Assembly: GCA_019894975.1 (NCBI GenBank)
Contig: JAGXNO010000039.1
Span: forward strand, 1 to 33,209
Direction: 5' to 3'
Length of the DNA stretch: 33,209 bases
From: Promethearchaeota archaeon
GTDB taxonomy: Archaea > Asgardarchaeota > Lokiarchaeia > Sigyniarchaeales > SOKP01
Each line of letters begins with the position of its first letter. The first letter of the stretch is position 1. The position numbers and the translations under genes were made by a program. The notes beneath the pieces were generated by a model. The model had not been told where the DNA came from, ran no database searches, and was given only the letters and a program-made list of their open reading frames with translations. This document shows, piece by piece, positions 31,035 to 33,209 of the stretch.

Positions 31035-32558
31035 TCACTTCGACACTACTACTTTTTTATTATTTCTCTTGATCAAGTTTCTTCTTTCTAAATATTGACC
31101 ATATTCCCATAGGCGGTAACAACATTTAGCAGCAGCCTCAGTTGAATCGTAAGCTACAAAACCATGGGATAAGGATCTTGAGCGGAATTGACTATTTAAT
31201 TTTATTCCTGCACTAGACATGGTCATACTACTGGTAACACACATTAATAATTTATCTGAGTCTGGAGGTAGAGCATTAGAAAGGTCTTTCAGATAATCAT
31301 CTAAACTGTTTCCTCTTCGATAAACAATAAATTCTGGAGAAGCTCCCAAAATAATAAAGGAAAATTGTTTTTCCTCAGCTAATAGTTCTATTGTTTTTAA
31401 AGTAGCCTTCATGCTATTATTTCCTCCATATTCTAATGGATTTTTTAGGTTACTATTCACTTCAGGAATAAATTCATTGATTTTTTTATATGTGTTCTCT
31501 GAGATTCGAGGCATAATTAAACCATTCAATTCAACTTTATCTGTACTGTCTACAGCAGTACCCCCACTCATAGATAATACAGCAGTTCCCAATGTTTTTG
31601 GGATTGGATAGGTCAGGCAGGTTTGTACCATTTCTGTCAATTCTTTAAGATCATCCACAAGGATTGTCCCTGTTTGATGTGCCATTGTTTGCCAGAGTTT
31701 ATATTCTCCAGCCATTCCCCCCGTATGACTCATAACAGCTTGATGACCAGTTTGAAGCTTACCACCTTTCCAAAGTATTACGGGTTTCGTTGGAGTAATT
31801 TCTTTTAGTAAAGGTATTAATTTATTTCCATCACGTTTTAGATTCTCTACATATAACCCTATTATCTTTGTATCCGGATCATCTTTAAAATATCGAAGGA
31901 AATCAATTAAGTCTAAGTCTATTTGATTACCTAATGATATATTTTTGGAAAAATAATATCCTAAAGAAGGAGAACGCATACCATGAGCAACTGCAATACC
32001 TCCACTTTGTGAAATGAAACCAACTGAACCCTCTTCCATAAAAGGTGCCATTAAAAAAGTCATTTTACCTTTTGGATTATGAATTCCCATACAATTAGGA
32101 CCTAAGATGCGTATCCCGTATTTTGAAGCAATTTTTATTAATTCTTCTTCAAGTTTTTTTCCTGTTTTATCAAATTCAGAGTCTAATTCAGAAAAACCAC
32201 TTGAAAAAATATGAACAAAAGATACTCCTTTTTTCCCTAATTCTTCCAATATTATTGGGGTAATTTTCGCAGGTACCGCTACCATTGCTAGATCTATGGG
32301 TGAATCGTCCGGTATTGAAGATATGGACTCGTAAAACTTATATCCTGCAAGTTCTTGATCTTTATATTTTGGATTCACGGGGTAGACTGGATTAGGATAT
32401 TTACAAACTTTTAAATTTGCAACATATCGACTAATACCATCAATATTTTTTGTGGAAGCTCCAACTACAATTATAGCACGTGGATTAAAAAGACGTTCAA
32501 AAGGGATATCCTCTCTATCATAAGGAAAACATCCTTTTTTTTTTTCAGATTTAGAAAT
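31035..32558 (-). CDS. ADP-forming acyl-CoA synthetase, alpha-type, apparent AUU start
   Basis: About 507 residues from an ATT at 32556-32558. The N-terminal CoA-binding domain reads PFERLFNPRAIIVVGASTKNI, then ANLKVCKYPNPVYPVNPKY. GPNCMGIHNP and VGFISQSGGIAVA belong to the ligase domain, and AVMSHTGGMAGEYK carries the phospho-His of the alpha subunit. The enzyme makes ATP from acyl-CoA or the reverse. No beta (ATP-grasp) subunit is present nearby. The only usual start codon, GTG ending at 32378, would cut off the CoA-binding Rossmann fold. Upstream the frame is open to a TGA and has no ATG, GTG or TTG. ATT gives (M)SKSEKKKGCFPYDRED, with GGTGA (32565-32569) six bases ahead. A T11 run (32535-32545) leaves a sequencing error possible. 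Confidence 0.85.
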   Translation of the reverse strand: MSKSEKKKGCFPYDREDIPFERLFNPRAIIVVGASTKNIDGISRYVANLKVCKYPNPVYPVNPKYKDQELAGYKFYESISSIPDDSPIDLAMVAVPAKITPIILEELGKKGVSFVHIFSSGFSELDSEFDKTGKKLEEELIKIASKYGIRILGPNCMGIHNPKGKMTFLMAPFMEEGSVGFISQSGGIAVAHGMRSPSLGYYFSKNISLGNQIDLDLIDFLRYFKDDPDTKIIGLYVENLKRDGNKLIPLLKEITPTKPVILWKGGKLQTGHQAVMSHTGGMAGEYKLWQTMAHQTGTILVDDLKELTEMVQTCLTYPIPKTLGTAVLSMSGGTAVDSTDKVELNGLIMPRISENTYKKINEFIPEVNSNLKNPLEYGGNNSMKATLKTIELLAEEKQFSFIILGASPEFIVYRRGNSLDDYLKDLSNALPPDSDKLLMCVTSSMTMSSAGIKLNSQFRSRSLSHGFVAYDSTEAAAKCCYRLWEYGQYLERRNLIKRNNKKVVVSK

Positions 32559-32614
32559 ATCAATTCACCAATTATTAACAAAAATATTATAAATTCTAAC
32601 AGTCGTTATAATAA

Positions 32615-32672
32615 TTATAAAAATATCCCTAATTTCTGAAATATTTTGTGATTTAATACTATTTTGAATTAA
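32615..32672 (-). promoter_or_regulatory. 58-bp element upstream of the acyl-CoA synthetase, shared with GH3
   Basis: Ungapped match (49/58) to 30289-30346 in the same orientation relative to the downstream gene. On the minus strand it ends GGGATATTTTTATAA about 57 bases before the proposed AUU start, so a leader of roughly 30-40 bases would follow. A second TATA-like box (32585-32593) lies nearer. Confidence 0.65.
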
Positions 32673-32771
32673 GGAGAATCTTAAACTAGTTATTACATAT
32701 CAGTAATTTAGAAAAAAAGAGAAAAAAAAGGAAAAAAATATTAATATTTATCTTACCCATCAATTTACGGT

Positions 32772-32990
32772 TTACTTATATTTGATAGATAAGAGCAAGT
32801 CGTTCTTTGTAATTTTCTTTCTATTCGCATGCATGGTAAAGGTACGTGCTTGTTCAGTTAATGCGGTTGCAGTCTTTTCTAAATGATCAATTAATAAATC
32901 TACTGCGTTTCGAGCTACGATTGATGCACCCTGTTGTTTCATTAATCTCCTGATAGGAGACCATGCAAAGGAATGTTTCTTTTTAGCCAT
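32772..32990 (-). CDS. Archaeal histone
   Basis: 72 residues, a single histone fold: FAWSPIRRLMKQQGASIVARNAVDLLIDHLEKTATALTEQARTFTMHANRKKITKNDLLLSIKY. Helices alpha1 (SPIRRLMKQQG), alpha2 (AVDLLIDHLEKTATALTEQAR) and alpha3 (TKNDLLLSI) are intact, with the R(K)KIT loop 2 DNA contact. A short basic MAKKKHSF start precedes the fold; there is no long eukaryotic-type tail. It forms dimers and larger polymers that wrap DNA. Start ATG at 32988-32990, with GGAGG nine bases upstream. Single gene. Confidence 0.93.
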   Translation of the reverse strand: MAKKKHSFAWSPIRRLMKQQGASIVARNAVDLLIDHLEKTATALTEQARTFTMHANRKKITKNDLLLSIKYK

Positions 32991-33139
32991 TTTTTTATTC
33001 CTCCAACAATTTTAGATTTAAATCTTAAAATTTAAGTTTTTTACTTTTTATTTGTTTATTTTTAAAGTGTCTTAGATAGTATAATGTCCGAAGAGTTATT
33101 TAAATGTTTTGACTAAATCAGCAGAATAGTAACAGTTAA

Positions 33140-33209
33140 ATGAAAAAAAAATCACGACAAAAAATTATGGTTTTAATTAAAGAGTCATCACCCATGATCA
33201 TGCACTGGT
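33140..33209 (+). CDS. Start of an unknown gene (truncated by window end)
   Basis: From the ATG at 33140 a frame MKKKSRQKIMVLIKESSPMIMHW stays open to the edge. The basic start and the AT-rich TTATTTAAATG about 40-45 bases upstream fit a gene start divergent from the histone. Only 23 codons are visible, so no family can be given. Confidence 0.35.
   Translation, partial: MKKKSRQKIMVLIKESSPMIMHW

Noticed and set aside
33014..33025. 12-bp palindrome AGATTTAAATCT upstream of the histone gene
   Set aside because: Possible operator, but in AT-rich DNA a short palindrome around a TATA-like core is expected by chance; not strong enough to list.

Overview
This AT-rich window reads as chromosomal DNA of an archaeon, most likely an Asgard archaeon of the Lokiarchaeia type (inference). 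The grounds are an archaeal histone, the archaeal/eukaryotic ribosomal protein S30e, a tRNA-Trp and an mRNA with bulge-helix-bulge-type introns, methanofuran-pathway genes (mfnE, mfnF), 6-phospho-3-hexuloisomerase, selenocysteine-encoding selD genes whose 3' elements mix archaeal and eukaryotic SECIS features, and long HEAT, TPR, MIT-like and zinc-ribbon proteins of eukaryotic flavour. No phage, insertion sequence or CRISPR array was seen, and no gene-free stretch exceeds about 300 bases.

Layout. 1-5000: a partial STAS-like ORF, a GyrI-like protein, a 641-aa protein with charged helical ends, a small unknown protein, a tRNA-Trp gene interrupted twice, a carboxymuconolactone-decarboxylase-family protein that seems to start at AUU, and a membrane protein. 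5000-9540: two zinc-ribbon proteins, rps30e with a 31-nt in-gene intron, a TPR protein, an MIT-like/zinc-ribbon protein, and an RNase H-like-motif protein broken at a poly-A run. 9640-12800: a CinA-type protein and two tandem selD genes, each with an in-frame UGA in the catalytic loop and a SECIS-like element just after its stop. 13000-15950: a 974-aa HEAT / helical / beta-sandwich protein with adaptin-like order.

16100-22035 is one long minus-strand run: small MIT/TPR-like helical protein, NOG1-type GTPase, mfnF, mfnE, 3-hydroxyacyl-CoA dehydrogenase and two hot-dog dehydratase subunits, so C1-carrier synthesis and acyl-CoA chemistry are co-directional. 22199-27348: aspartate-semialdehyde dehydrogenase, a two-gene operon (unknown protein plus DUF362 protein) and a divergent type II pantothenate kinase. 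27350-33209: an isolated inverted repeat, hxlB, a GH3 glycosidase, a V4R-like protein, an ADP-forming acyl-CoA synthetase alpha-type protein that seems to start at AUU, the histone and the first codons of another gene. GH3 and the synthetase share a 58-bp upstream element.

The strongest points are the duplicated selenoprotein SelD genes with intermediate-type SECIS elements, the spliced S30e mRNA, the doubly interrupted tRNA-Trp, and three genes whose conserved N-termini lack any in-frame AUG/GUG/UUG.
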